A stretch of DNA of 64,000 bases from Streptococcus catagoni (GTDB lineage: Bacteria > Bacillota > Bacilli > Lactobacillales > Streptococcaceae), in the NCBI RefSeq assembly GCF_011421425.1, contig NZ_WPCW01000002.1, positions 297,564-361,563 of the forward strand, given 5' to 3'. Position numbers and translations under genes: made by a program. Numbering within the stretch: position 1 is the first letter of the stretch; every line of letters begins with the position of its first letter. Positions 47,838-57,308 of the stretch are shown one piece after another. The notes below the pieces were generated by a model. It did not search any database and was not told the DNA's origin. It saw only the letters and a program-made list of their open reading frames with translations.

Positions 47838-47988
47838 CTTAATCTCCTTTCCAAGAATCAGTATAGGTGGGATCTTATTTTTTGTCTATCAAAGCTCTTT
47901 GACATGGCTAAAGAATAGGATTTCTAAGGGGTGTCCTGATAGTTCTTTACAGGAAGTTGACAGGTCTGTAAAGCAAGTAGAAGATGGC

Positions 47989-49143
47989 TTATTTGTTATT
48001 TTTAAAGTAGGCTTCAAGCATCTTCTTTTGTGGAGCTGCCATAGGGTAGTGACTCATATCATCTGGGTCAACCCATTCTAATTTTCTGCTCTGATCTTGA
48101 AAACTAGGCTGATCAGAAAGAAGGCCTTCTTTTAAGTTAATGGTCCATTTTTGGTGACTAAAGGTGTGCTTGACAGAAGGAAAAGTTTGGTTAGTCCACT
48201 GGGGTTTTAGTTGATAAGTGTCTTCAAAAGTAGCTACCTTTGAGATGCTTTCTAAGACTGTATTATTTTCTTCAAATAGATCCAATTGTTGTCCAATCAG
48301 GTCAGTTTCTATAAAGGGGAAGGACCAAAAACCACCTAAAAGTCTACCTTGATTATTCTTTTCCAACAAATATTTACCTTGGGCATTAACAAGAACAAAA
48401 GCTTGTATCTGAATAGGTTTGGGCTTTTTCTTTGGTAATTTGATGGGGTACTTGTCATAGGTTCCATGTAAATAGGCTGCGCAAAAAAACTTGATAGGGG
48501 ATTGTTCGGGTTTGGGGTTCTTAGCAGATTCGATATCTGTGCCCAGATCCATCAGTGCCTGGTTGAAATCTCCGGGGCGCTCAGGGTCAATGAGGATTTC
48601 CATGATAGCCTGGAAGATTTTTCGGTTTTTAGGGTTGCCAATATCATAATTAACTTCAAATAGCCTAGCCATGACACGCATCACATTCCCATCTACTGCA
48701 GGCTCTGGCAAATTAAAGGCAATGCTTGATATGGCTCCGGCAGTATAGGGGCCGATGCCTTTTAGCTTGCTGATATCTTGATGATTATTTGGGAACAGTC
48801 CGTCAAAGTCAGTCATGATTTGCTGGGCAGCCTTTTGCATATTGCGTACACGAGAGTAGTAGCCCAATCCTTCCCAGGCTTTAAGTAGTCGTTCTTCAGG
48901 GGCCTCCGCCAGTTTTTCAATAGTAGGAAACCATTCTAAAAAACGGTTATAATAAGGAATAACCGTCTGAACTTGAGTTTGTTGTAACATGATTTCAGAA
49001 ACCCATATATGATAAGGGTTCTGACTGCGCCGCCAGGGCAGGTCTCTTTTTTCTTGGTCATACCAATTTAGGAGGGTTAGTCGAAAAGAAGCAATCTTTT
49101 TTTCGTCCCACATTTGGATACCATAATCCTTTAAATCTAACAT
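47989..49143 (-). CDS. mutY: Adenine DNA glycosylase MutY without Fe-S cysteines
   Basis: A 384-residue glycosylase that removes A mispaired with 8-oxoguanine. HhH motif LKGIGPYTAGAISSIAF, catalytic Asp in EPAVDGNVMRV, and Glu in SEIMLQQTQV. The C-terminal NUDIX-like domain recognises 8-oxoG. The usual C-X6-C-X2-C-X5-C cluster is missing: the matching stretch (TDIESAKNPKPEQSPIKFFC) has one Cys only. Clusterless MutY proteins are known in Lactobacillales. The start at 49143 (MLDLKDYGIQMW) is preferred over 49206. Confidence 0.93.
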   Translation of the reverse strand: MLDLKDYGIQMWDEKKIASFRLTLLNWYDQEKRDLPWRRSQNPYHIWVSEIMLQQTQVQTVIPYYNRFLEWFPTIEKLAEAPEERLLKAWEGLGYYSRVRNMQKAAQQIMTDFDGLFPNNHQDISKLKGIGPYTAGAISSIAFNLPEPAVDGNVMRVMARLFEVNYDIGNPKNRKIFQAIMEILIDPERPGDFNQALMDLGTDIESAKNPKPEQSPIKFFCAAYLHGTYDKYPIKLPKKKPKPIQIQAFVLVNAQGKYLLEKNNQGRLLGGFWSFPFIETDLIGQQLDLFEENNTVLESISKVATFEDTYQLKPQWTNQTFPSVKHTFSHQKWTINLKEGLLSDQPSFQDQSRKLEWVDPDDMSHYPMAAPQKKMLEAYFKNNK

Positions 49144-49384
49144 AAGACTATTGTAGCAAAGAAAAGGATTTTGGGAAATGAAAAGACCGTAAAGTTTTTG
49201 AATCATCCTGATAATCTTTTTGTAGGGAAGCTGTCTGTAGTCTGTCTATGTTCAGAGTTGCCAAAGCTGACTGCTTACTTAATTGTCTTGTAGTTTTGCT
49301 TGAGATAAGTAAGAAAGAAAGTCTGCTTAAAAGCTAGGCCAAGAGCTTAAGCTCCTATTTGTCCAGATAGGGATCATTTTTTTC

Positions 49385-49486
49385 TTGCACTTGACTATAT
49401 TTTAAGGTATAATGGTAATCTGTGAGCATACCTCACTTACCTGTGCCAAGAGGTGCAGGTCATTAGACCAAAAGGAGGAAAAATCA
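49385..49486 (+). promoter_or_regulatory. rpsF promoter and structured leader
   Basis: TTGCAC (49385-49390), 17-bp spacer, TATAAT (49408-49413). The leader then forms two hairpins: GTGAG/CTCAC (49422-49436) and ACCTGTGCC/GGTGCAGGT around AAGA (49439-49460). The position fits the known S6:S18 autoregulatory leader of rpsF operons, but the exact protein-binding motif was not verified. AAGGAGG precedes the start. Confidence 0.6.
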
Positions 49487-49777
49487 ATGGCTAAATACGA
49501 AATTCTTTATATTATTCGTCCAAACATTGAAGAAGAAGCTAAAAACGCTTTGGTATCACGCTTTGACTCTATCTTAACTGACAACGGTGCTACAATCGTT
49601 GAATCAAAAGATTGGGAAAAACGTCGTCTTGCATACGAAATCAATGATTTCCGTGAAGGACTTTACCACATCGTTAATGTTGAAGCTACTGATGCAGTTG
49701 CACTTAATGAGTTTGACCGTCTATCAAAAATCAACAACGACATTCTTCGTCATATGATCGTTAAACTTGACGCTTAA
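49487..49777 (+). CDS. rpsF: Ribosomal protein S6
   Basis: A 96-residue small-subunit protein, [20 protein letters not shown]. It pairs with S18 on 16S rRNA. The start at 49487 has an ideal AAGGAGG site; the frame runs further upstream through the leader. First gene of rpsF-ssb-rpsR. Confidence 0.97.
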   Translation: MAKYEILYIIRPNIEEEAKNALVSRFDSILTDNGATIVESKDWEKRRLAYEINDFREGLYHIVNVEATDAVALNEFDRLSKINNDILRHMIVKLDA

Positions 49778-49798
49778 GTCTTAGTTAGAAGGTAGTTT

Positions 49799-50290
49799 AT
49801 GATTAATAATGTAGTACTAGTTGGTCGTATGACCAAAGATGCAGAACTTCGTTACACACCAAGTCAAGTGGCAGTTGCTACTTTTACACTTGCTGTTAAC
49901 CGCACATTTAAAAGTCAAAATGGTGAACGTGAAGCTGATTTCATTAATTGTGTCATCTGGCGTCAACCAGCTGAAAACTTAGCAAACTGGGCTAAAAAAG
50001 GTGCATTGGTGGGAATTACAGGTCGCATTCAGACTCGTAATTATGAAAACCAACAAGGTCAACGTGTCTATGTAACTGAAGTAGTTGCGGATAATTTCCA
50101 AATGTTGGAAAGCCGTGCTACACGTGAAGGTGGATCATCTAACTCTTATAATGCTGCTGGATTTAATAATAATTCTTCCAATAATAGTTATTCGGCTCCT
50201 TCTCAACAAACACCTAACTTTGGTCGCGAAGAAAGTCCATTTGGGAACTCAAACCCAATGGATATCTCAGATGACGATCTACCATTCTAA
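49799..50290 (+). CDS. ssb: Single-stranded DNA-binding protein
   Basis: A 163-residue protein with an N-terminal OB fold ([20 protein letters not shown]). A Gly/Asn/Ser-rich linker ([15 protein letters not shown]) leads to the acidic partner-binding tip DDDLPF. It binds single-stranded DNA in replication and repair. Embedded between rpsF and rpsR as in most Firmicutes. Confidence 0.97.
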   Translation: MINNVVLVGRMTKDAELRYTPSQVAVATFTLAVNRTFKSQNGEREADFINCVIWRQPAENLANWAKKGALVGITGRIQTRNYENQQGQRVYVTEVVADNFQMLESRATREGGSSNSYNAAGFNNNSSNNSYSAPSQQTPNFGREESPFGNSNPMDISDDDLPF

Positions 50291-50380
50291 ATAGAATGGT
50301 TTTGGAAAAAAGTGAATTCAATTGAGTTCAGACCATGACAACAAAGGTGGTCAAACAGATAATATAAAAGGAGATTAAAT

Positions 50381-50620
50381 ATGGCTCAACAACGTCGTGG
50401 CGGATTCAAACGCCGTAAAAAAGTTGACTTCATCGCAGCTAATAAAATTGAATATGTTGATTACAAAGATACTGAGCTTTTAGGCCGTTTCGTTTCAGAA
50501 CGTGGAAAAATTCTTCCTCGTCGTGTAACAGGAACTTCAGCTAAAAACCAACGTAAAGTAACAACAGCAATCAAACGTGCTCGCGTTATGGCACTTATGC
50601 CTTACGTAAACGAAGATTAA
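50381..50620 (+). CDS. rpsR: Ribosomal protein S18
   Basis: A 79-residue basic small-subunit protein ([19 protein letters not shown]). No zinc-binding cysteines, the normal streptococcal form. It is the partner of S6; the N-terminal Ala after Met removal is the expected RimI substrate. Last gene of the operon, followed by a terminator. Confidence 0.97.
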   Translation: MAQQRRGGFKRRKKVDFIAANKIEYVDYKDTELLGRFVSERGKILPRRVTGTSAKNQRKVTTAIKRARVMALMPYVNED

Positions 50621-50645
50621 AAAATAGTCCAGGGGACTATTTTTT
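50619..50645 (+). terminator. rpsF operon terminator
   Basis: AAAATAGTCC (50621-50630) pairs with GGACTATTTT (50634-50643), followed by TT. Confidence 0.85.
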
Positions 50646-50702
50646 AATTTCACCAAAAGATGGAGAAGTGAAATTAGATCCGAAGGGTCTTTTTTTGAAT
50701 AA

Positions 50703-50735
50703 AAAACAACCCCGATCTTCTTAAGGTCGGGGTTT
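50703..50735. terminator. Terminator of the DUF1129 gene
   Basis: AACCCCGA pairs with TCGGGGTT around CTTAAG-type centre; on the minus strand a T run follows. Confidence 0.8.
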
Positions 50736-50752
50736 GCTACTTTTATTGTTTA

Positions 50753-51415
50753 TTAGTGGGCAGACATGGCATTTTGGATATTGTATTTCTTTTGTAAGAA
50801 ATAGCGAAGAGCAAAAGCTGCTGCACCCATAAGGATTAGGATAAATGGTGACAATTTAGGATTGAGGCCTGCAGGTAAGAAGGCGGTCGCATAGTAAAGA
50901 GTAACCCAGACCAACATAGCTAGGGATAAGGCTGCAATAATTTTGAACCAGCTTGGACGCTGACTCTTGTCGGCACCAATATGGCGATAGATAAAGTAAT
51001 AGGTCGCATACATAGATGCTCCACCCCCAAAACCAAGGGCCAATAAAGAAACAAGGCCGGTAGCATTAGCATTGCTATTAAAGAATGACATCATTCCGTT
51101 TAATAAGGCAACAACTCCGATGAATAAAAGGGAAGTATCTAACCACATGAGCCAAGGGTTGGTATTTTTAGGTCTATCTCCGTTTTTTGCTGCTTTGGCG
51201 TCAGCCTTTTTTTCGGTAAATGAAGCCGCCCAAGCTGTGGGTGCTCCTAAAAAGGTTCGAGCAGGAATACCTTGTCTTTGTTTCTCAAGGATAGTTGGAA
51301 CGGTTTCTTCCAAGATATCTTTGATCTCTTGATCAGACTTCCCATCCTGAATCAGCCGATTAGTAGCGATATGAATAAATTCTTGATTTTTTTTAGTAAG
51401 ATTTTGTAAATCCAT
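50753..51415 (-). CDS. DUF1129-family membrane protein
   Basis: A 220-residue protein. A cytoplasmic N-terminal part of about 85 residues (LTKKNQEFIHIATNRLIQDG, then TRTFLGAPTAWAASF-like PARTFLGAPTAWAASF) is followed by four membrane spans. The family is common in lactobacilli and streptococci and has no known function. Located between rpsR and corA, conserved in relatives. GGAG precedes the start. Confidence 0.82.
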   Translation of the reverse strand: MDLQNLTKKNQEFIHIATNRLIQDGKSDQEIKDILEETVPTILEKQRQGIPARTFLGAPTAWAASFTEKKADAKAAKNGDRPKNTNPWLMWLDTSLLFIGVVALLNGMMSFFNSNANATGLVSLLALGFGGGASMYATYYFIYRHIGADKSQRPSWFKIIAALSLAMLVWVTLYYATAFLPAGLNPKLSPFILILMGAAAFALRYFLQKKYNIQNAMSAH

Positions 51416-51745
51416 TATATCTCCTTAAACAAATAAGTAATCTTAAAAAGCAGCGCGCAAATAAAAGTCTTCTATACCACATATCAGATAAAGCCAAACC
51501 TATGAACCCCGCTCCAATAAAAAGCTTAAAACTAACGAAAGTGGTACTAATACGCCCTTGTAGCTAAGAGGCCGAAACCCCGCTTCATAATTATGACCTT
51601 TTAAAGAAAAAACGATAATATCTTTCTTCAAAACTAATAAGTGTGATAGCCCACCCAATTACAGCCTTCATAGATAAGAAGCCGATAATGCTTCTTATCT
51701 ATAAGTAGCTCTATTAGAAATGACATTGCAATAGGGCTTGCTCAA
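51416..51745. other. Intergenic gap with an isolated 13-bp hairpin
   Basis: A 330-bp gap between two minus-strand genes. It contains a perfect stem ATAGATAAGAAGC/GCTTCTTATCTAT (51670-51682 with 51690-51702) with loop CGATAAT and no T tract on either side. On the minus strand a hydrophobic stretch can be read (FIGAGFIGLALSD near 51475-51515), but it has stops and no start, so it may be a gene remnant. No known RNA is recognised. Confidence 0.45.
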
Positions 51746-52690
51746 CTAAAACCAATTTTTCCTCAAAAAGTAGAGTATAACTCCTGAAGATCCCAAAGAG
51801 GCGATAAGCACAATGAGCCAAAAGCCGTGCTGTAAATCGTTAAAAGGGAGCCAGTTGTTTTGGAAGTTCATCCCATATGCAGAGAAAATAACAGTAGGGA
51901 TATCTAAAGACATGGTCATCAGAGCCAGAGTTTTCATGATGGCATTCTGATTGTTGTTAATGATTGATGCAGTTGTTTCTGTCATGGCATTCAAGACATT
52001 TTCGTAGATGCCAGCCATCTCAATGGCCTGCTGGGTTTCAATCAAGGTATCCTCAAGCAAGTCTTCATCTTCGATATATTTTTTTAAGGAACTGGTAGAA
52101 CTAGAGAGCTTCTTGACAATACGTTCATTAAATTTTAGAGAAGCTTTCAAATAGACAATGGATTTTTCAAGTTCCATCATATCAATAAGCTCTTCATTTC
52201 GAGTAGAAGCTTCCAGCTGTGCTTCCAAACGGTCACTTTGGCGGTCAATGGTACGCAAGGCGGTAAGGAAAAGCTCAGCATTACGATAAAGAATTTGGAA
52301 AACAAAACGTGTTTTCATGAAAGTGTAAAAGTTTTTAACACGTCTTTTGTGGAAATGTTCAAATAAGGTTAAATCATTTAAACAGGTCGTGATAACAGCA
52401 TTCTCCGTTACGATAATGCCAAGTGGGACCGTTACGTAATAACTTTTGTTATTTCTCTCTTCATAGGTTGGAACGTCGACGATAATCAAGGTGTACTCAT
52501 CTTCAATAGCAATACGTGACGTTTCTTCTATATCAAGGGGTGCTCGTAAGTCAGAAATATCAATGTCGAATTGATCGGCAATTTCTTCGGATTCTTCCTG
52601 GGAAGGGTTGACCAATTTGATCCAAGCTCCTGGCTCGAATGTTTCAATTTCTTTGAATTCAATTGCCGATGAAAGAAACATTTGTTTCAT
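51746..52690 (-). CDS. corA: CorA-family magnesium transporter
   Basis: A 314-residue CorA protein: a large acidic cytoplasmic N-terminal domain with long helices (about 150-250), then two C-terminal membrane spans. The signature YGMNFQNNW follows the first span. It forms a pentameric Mg2+ (or Co2+, Ni2+) channel. It is divergent from uvrA, conserved in streptococci. Confidence 0.92.
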   Translation of the reverse strand: MKQMFLSSAIEFKEIETFEPGAWIKLVNPSQEESEEIADQFDIDISDLRAPLDIEETSRIAIEDEYTLIIVDVPTYEERNNKSYYVTVPLGIIVTENAVITTCLNDLTLFEHFHKRRVKNFYTFMKTRFVFQILYRNAELFLTALRTIDRQSDRLEAQLEASTRNEELIDMMELEKSIVYLKASLKFNERIVKKLSSSTSSLKKYIEDEDLLEDTLIETQQAIEMAGIYENVLNAMTETTASIINNNQNAIMKTLALMTMSLDIPTVIFSAYGMNFQNNWLPFNDLQHGFWLIVLIASLGSSGVILYFLRKNWF

Positions 52691-52916
52691 GACAGCCCTC
52701 CTTTTTCGCTAACATTTTTACTTATGAGATGTTTTAATTTCAGAGTGAAACAGCCATTTCAGCCCATCAAAAAAGGCTTAGAAGCGCAGTACCTCTCATT
52801 GTCATTAAACACTTAACCATTATACTATAAATCCCAAAGTTTGGGGCAACTTAATATTAGAAAATTTTGTTATAATGTAATAAATGTTTTCGAAGGGATG
52901 CCAAGGGCACATAATT

Positions 52917-55739
52917 ATGCAAGATAAATTAATTATTCATGGAGCGAGAGCTCACAATCTAAAAAATATAGATGTTGAAATTCCGAGAGATAAATTAGTT
53001 GTAGTCACTGGTTTATCTGGTTCAGGAAAGTCTAGCTTGGCATTTGACACCATCTACGCAGAAGGTCAAAGGCGCTATGTTGAGAGTCTGTCCGCCTATG
53101 CTCGTCAATTTCTGGGAAATATGGAAAAACCCGATGTTGACTCCATCGATGGTCTTAGCCCGGCTATTTCTATTGACCAAAAAACTACCAGTAAAAACCC
53201 TCGTTCGACAGTTGGTACTGTTACTGAGATCAATGATTATTTGAGACTCTTGTATGCTAGGGTTGGGACTCCTTACTGTATTAATGGGCACGGTGCCATT
53301 ACGGCTTCATCAGTGGAACAAATTGTTGAGCAGGTACTGGCCTTACCAGAACGAACTAGAATGCAGATTTTATCACCCATAGTCAGACGAAAAAAGGGGC
53401 AGCATAAAAATATTTTTGAAAAAATTCAAAAGGATGGCTATGTTCGTGTTCGTGTTGATGGGGACATCTATGATATTTCAGAAGTTCCAGAACTATCAAA
53501 AAGTAAGATGCACGATATTGAAGTGGTTATTGACCGCCTGGTCATTAAAGATGGTATCAGAAGTCGTTTGTTTGACTCTGTAGAGGCAGCTTTGAGGCTG
53601 GGTGATGGCTATTTAATGATCGATACAATGGACGGCAATGAGCTACTCTTTTCAGAACATTATTCCTGTCCAGTCTGTGGCTTTACAGTTCCAGAATTAG
53701 AACCGCGCCTTTTTTCTTTCAATGCTCCCTTTGGTTCTTGTCCAACCTGTGATGGACTAGGAGTGAAATTGGAAGTTGATATGGACTTGGTAATCCCTGA
53801 TCCTAGTAAAACACTAAGAGAAGGTGCTTTGGCTCCTTGGAATCCGATCTCATCCAACTACTATCCAACTATGCTAGAGCAAGCTATGGCAGCCTTTGGC
53901 ATTGATATGGATACCCCATTTAAGGATCTTAGTGATCAAGAAAAGCACTTGGTCTTATATGGTTCTGGTGATAAGGAATTTCATTTTCATTATGTCAATG
54001 ATTTTGGTGGTGAACGTAATATTGATATTTCTTTTGAGGGAGTTGTTACCAATATTAATCGCCGTTACCATGAAACAAATAGTGAGTACACAAGAAATGT
54101 CATGCGCACTTATATGAATGCTCTTAAGTGTAACACCTGTCATGGCTATCGTCTCAATGATCAGGCTTTGTGTGTACATATTGGTGGTGAAGATGGGCCC
54201 AATATTGGTCAGCTTTCTGATTTATCCATTTCTGATCACATTGATCATCTTGAGAGCTTGATCTTGAGTGAAAACGAAGAGACCATTGCAAAGCCTATTA
54301 TCAAGGAAATTCATGATCGATTGACCTTCTTAAAAAATGTCGGTTTAAATTATTTAACCCTATCGCGGGCAGCAGGGACACTTTCAGGTGGTGAAAGTCA
54401 ACGTATTCGTTTGGCGACGCAGATAGGCTCCAATCTGTCTGGTGTGCTTTATATCCTAGATGAGCCATCCATTGGTTTACATCAAAGAGATAATGACCGC
54501 CTTATTGAAAGTCTTAAAAAAATGCGGGATCTAGGCAACACACTGATTGTTGTTGAACATGATGAAGATACCATGATGCAGGCGGATTGGTTAATCGATG
54601 TGGGTCCAGGTGCAGGAGATTTTGGTGGACAGATCATTGCTTCAGGAACTCCAAAACAGGTTGCTAAAAACAAGAAGTCTATTACTGGCCAATACTTGTC
54701 TGGTAAGAAAACAATTCCTGTTCCAAGTGAACGACGTAAGGGTAATGGACGCTTCTTGGAAATCAAAGGTGCCTGTGAAAATAATCTGCAAAACTTAGAT
54801 GTTAAGTTTCCCTTAGGTAAATTTATTGCGGTAACAGGGGTATCAGGCTCAGGGAAGTCAACCCTAATTAATAGTATCTTGAAAAAAGCAGTTGCCCAAA
54901 AGTTAAATCGCAATGCTGATAAGCCAGGTAAACACAAATCCATTGAAGGCATTGAACATATTGAGCGTTTGATTGATATTGACCAAAGTCCGATTGGTAG
55001 AACGCCAAGATCAAATCCTGCTACCTATACTGGTGTCTTTGACGATATCCGTGATCTCTTTGCACAAACCAATGAGGCTAAAATCCGAGGCTATAAGAAG
55101 GGTCGTTTTTCATTCAATGTCAAGGGTGGACGCTGTGAAGCCTGTTCTGGAGATGGTATTATTAAAATTGAAATGCATTTCTTACCTGATGTCTATGTTC
55201 CTTGTGAAGTCTGTCATGGAAGACGCTACAATTCTGAGACCTTAGAAGTGCATTATAAAGAAAAGAATATTGCTCAGATCTTGGAAATGACAGTTGATGA
55301 TGCGGTAGACTTTTTTGCAGCTATTCCTAAAATTGCTCGTAAGATACAAACCATCAAGGATGTTGGTTTGGGCTATGTTACCCTTGGTCAACCTGCAACC
55401 ACACTTTCAGGTGGAGAAGCTCAGCGGATGAAGCTAGCTAGCGAGCTGCATAAGCGTTCTACTGGAAAGAGTCTCTATATTTTGGATGAACCAACAACAG
55501 GCCTTCATACAGATGATATCGCCCGCCTACTTAAGGTCTTAGAACGCTTTGTTGATGATGGAAATACAGTCCTTGTTATTGAGCATAATTTGGACGTGAT
55601 TAAGTCTGCTGACCATATCATTGATTTGGGACCAGAAGGTGGTGTTGGCGGAGGTCAAATCATTGCTAAAGGAACCCCAGAAGAAATTGCCCAGAACAAA
55701 AAAAGCTATACTGGCCAGTATTTAAAAACGAAGTTATAA
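52917..55739 (+). CDS. uvrA: Excinuclease ABC subunit A
   Basis: A 940-residue nucleotide-excision-repair damage sensor, a dimeric ATPase. Two ABC modules: first Walker [10 protein letters not shown] and signature [12 protein letters not shown]; second Walker [10 protein letters not shown] and signature [12 protein letters not shown]. Zinc-finger cysteines are CPVCGF with CPTCDGLG, and CEACSGDG with CEVCHGRR. The start at 52917 ([17 protein letters not shown]) is typical; AAGGG lies upstream. A terminator follows at 55742-55777. Confidence 0.97.
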   Translation: MQDKLIIHGARAHNLKNIDVEIPRDKLVVVTGLSGSGKSSLAFDTIYAEGQRRYVESLSAYARQFLGNMEKPDVDSIDGLSPAISIDQKTTSKNPRSTVGTVTEINDYLRLLYARVGTPYCINGHGAITASSVEQIVEQVLALPERTRMQILSPIVRRKKGQHKNIFEKIQKDGYVRVRVDGDIYDISEVPELSKSKMHDIEVVIDRLVIKDGIRSRLFDSVEAALRLGDGYLMIDTMDGNELLFSEHYSCPVCGFTVPELEPRLFSFNAPFGSCPTCDGLGVKLEVDMDLVIPDPSKTLREGALAPWNPISSNYYPTMLEQAMAAFGIDMDTPFKDLSDQEKHLVLYGSGDKEFHFHYVNDFGGERNIDISFEGVVTNINRRYHETNSEYTRNVMRTYMNALKCNTCHGYRLNDQALCVHIGGEDGPNIGQLSDLSISDHIDHLESLILSENEETIAKPIIKEIHDRLTFLKNVGLNYLTLSRAAGTLSGGESQRIRLATQIGSNLSGVLYILDEPSIGLHQRDNDRLIESLKKMRDLGNTLIVVEHDEDTMMQADWLIDVGPGAGDFGGQIIASGTPKQVAKNKKSITGQYLSGKKTIPVPSERRKGNGRFLEIKGACENNLQNLDVKFPLGKFIAVTGVSGSGKSTLINSILKKAVAQKLNRNADKPGKHKSIEGIEHIERLIDIDQSPIGRTPRSNPATYTGVFDDIRDLFAQTNEAKIRGYKKGRFSFNVKGGRCEACSGDGIIKIEMHFLPDVYVPCEVCHGRRYNSETLEVHYKEKNIAQILEMTVDDAVDFFAAIPKIARKIQTIKDVGLGYVTLGQPATTLSGGEAQRMKLASELHKRSTGKSLYILDEPTTGLHTDDIARLLKVLERFVDDGNTVLVIEHNLDVIKSADHIIDLGPEGGVGGGQIIAKGTPEEIAQNKKSYTGQYLKTKL

Positions 55740-55741
55740 GA

Positions 55742-55777
55742 AAAGAAATCTGACAAGTGTCGGATTTCTTTAATTTT
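55742..55777 (+). terminator. uvrA terminator
   Basis: AAAGAAATC-GAC pairs with GTC-GATTTCTTT around AAGT, followed by AATTTT. It also touches the end of the convergent thioredoxin-like gene. Confidence 0.75.
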
Positions 55778-56246
55778 GTAAAGATTTAAGAAAGAAATAA
55801 ATATCTTGTTTGCTTGCTTTACTTCCTTTTTTTAAGCTTTGAAGACTTTGACCAGCTTTAAAGAAGCTTAGATTAGGCACAGTATTTATCTTGTAGTGCT
55901 GTCTGAAAATTTGCAAAGGCTTGTCTGATTTTGTATGTTGAGAATTGAGGTAGAATACAGTTCTTTTACTTTTTTTGCTTGCTTTTAATAATTTAGGTAA
56001 AAAACGACGACAATGAGGGCAAGTAGACCGCCCCGTATAAAGGTAAAATGTCTTTTTTTGAGTCATCATTTTGTTGATATCAAAAAGAGATACTTCTTTC
56101 AAACCTTTAATATTTTTTTGATAATTTTCAATGTCTCTTTGTTCAGTTTGCGATAAGCTACTTATAGTAGTTGCGCAGACTGTCTGTTTTCCAATTATTA
56201 GGAAATAGGCAAGGATTAGAATGATAGAGATACTTTTTTTCATCAT
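55770..56246 (-). CDS. Secreted thioredoxin-like protein
   Basis: A 158-residue protein. N-terminal signal peptide or anchor (KKSISIILILAYFLIIGKQTVCA), then a thioredoxin fold with the redox motif STCPHCRRFLP and a TVPNLSFF cis-Pro loop. It resembles bacteriocin-transport accessory (Bta/PedC-like) proteins, but no bacteriocin genes are nearby. Its ATG overlaps the stop of the preceding Excalibur gene (ATGA), so the two are coupled. The CPHC motif favours an oxidase or isomerase role outside the membrane. Confidence 0.8.
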   Translation of the reverse strand: MMKKSISIILILAYFLIIGKQTVCATTISSLSQTEQRDIENYQKNIKGLKEVSLFDINKMMTQKKTFYLYTGRSTCPHCRRFLPKLLKASKKSKRTVFYLNSQHTKSDKPLQIFRQHYKINTVPNLSFFKAGQSLQSLKKGSKASKQDIYFFLKSLQN

Positions 56247-57082
56247 TCACAAGCCCATCCATCATGGTCACGATCAAGGCGTGGTTCATATCCTGCTTGA
56301 CCTTGAGGAATTGGTGCTGCTCCTGCGTTTCTCATTTCTGTACAGTTAGCATAATGTCTTTGGTTAGTATCTGGACTTTGGGCAGCTTGCTGCTGATTAG
56401 CTTCTTCCTGTGCTTTTTGTGCGGCAGCCTGTTTTTGAGCCTCAATTGCTGAAACTACAGTATCAATTCGCTTTTGCAACTCTTCTTTTTTAACGGGGTC
56501 AGAAATAAGGTTAAGCTTCTGTTTTGTAGTTTCAACGTAGTTGCTGCTTTGTGTGGTTTCTAGTTGTTTTAGCTCAGTCTCAGCTTCTTTTGCGAGTAGT
56601 CTTTGTTCAGCTATTTTAAAACGACTTTGTAACCCTTCTTTTTCTTTTGAGTCTTTAACTTGATTGATAGCTTCGAATGTCTTGGTATAGTTTTCTCTGC
56701 TTGTTTCATTTTCAAAGCTTGAGAGCATTTTTTCAGCTTGAATGCTTTTAGATTGATCTTCCTTTTCTTTCTCTTTTGCATCTGAGCTTGTCGTTTCTGT
56801 ACCAGCCTTAGCTTCAGCTTTTAGTTCTGATTTAGGTTGAGAAAGAGCACTTTGAGAGTTCTTTGTTGAAATTGAATGGAGACCGATTGTTCCAATGAAA
56901 CCAATTAGGATTGCAGCTAGAGCATAGTTACGTTTTTTCTTATCTGGTCTTTTTTTGCTATAGAACCACAGACAGAAAAGTCCAGCTAGAAAAATAAGGG
57001 GTGTAAGTAGACTAAGTATGCTAATAGCCAAAACAGCTAGTAGAATATAAACTATAATCTTCATATAACCCATTTGTATCAT
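56243..57082 (-). CDS. Excalibur-domain membrane protein
   Basis: A 279-residue protein. Two membrane spans lie at about residues 8-40 and 52-68. A long extracellular charged region follows, Ser/Ala/Glu/Lys-rich and probably helical (KEELQKRIDTVVSAIEAQKQAAAQKAQEEA reads as coiled coil in parts). The C-terminus is the Excalibur domain NCTEMRNAGAAPIPQG with the calcium-loop DRDHDGWACE and its paired cysteines. Translationally coupled to a secreted thioredoxin-like protein. A cre-like sequence lies upstream at 57132-57147. Role unknown. Confidence 0.82.
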   Translation of the reverse strand: MIQMGYMKIIVYILLAVLAISILSLLTPLIFLAGLFCLWFYSKKRPDKKKRNYALAAILIGFIGTIGLHSISTKNSQSALSQPKSELKAEAKAGTETTSSDAKEKEKEDQSKSIQAEKMLSSFENETSRENYTKTFEAINQVKDSKEKEGLQSRFKIAEQRLLAKEAETELKQLETTQSSNYVETTKQKLNLISDPVKKEELQKRIDTVVSAIEAQKQAAAQKAQEEANQQQAAQSPDTNQRHYANCTEMRNAGAAPIPQGQAGYEPRLDRDHDGWACE

Positions 57083-57131
57083 GTATCAAACCTCATTACT
57101 TTTTTATTTAGTTTACACTTTTTTACCATTT

Positions 57132-57147
57132 ATGTAAACGCTTTATT
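57132..57147. promoter_or_regulatory. cre-like site upstream of the Excalibur gene
   Basis: ATGTAAACGCTTTATT fits the CcpA core TGTAAACGCTTT but deviates at the 3' end. It lies 50-65 bp before the start codon. Carbon control is a possibility only. Confidence 0.35.
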
Positions 57148-57308
57148 TTTGATAAGCTGTCTTTTCTAAAAATTAAAAGAATTTTCTCATATTTCTTTGA
57201 CTCTCTTTATCTTTCATTCCAGTTTATAGAACTATGGACTCTGGCTTTTAAAAGGAAGAGAATCGTGATAAACTTAAGAAAGTTAGTCTAAGAACCAAGG
57301 AGAAAAAA

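Noticed and set aside
51460..51560. Small hydrophobic membrane peptide gene on the minus strand
   Set aside because: It needs frameshifts or lacks a start codon; kept only as a possible remnant.
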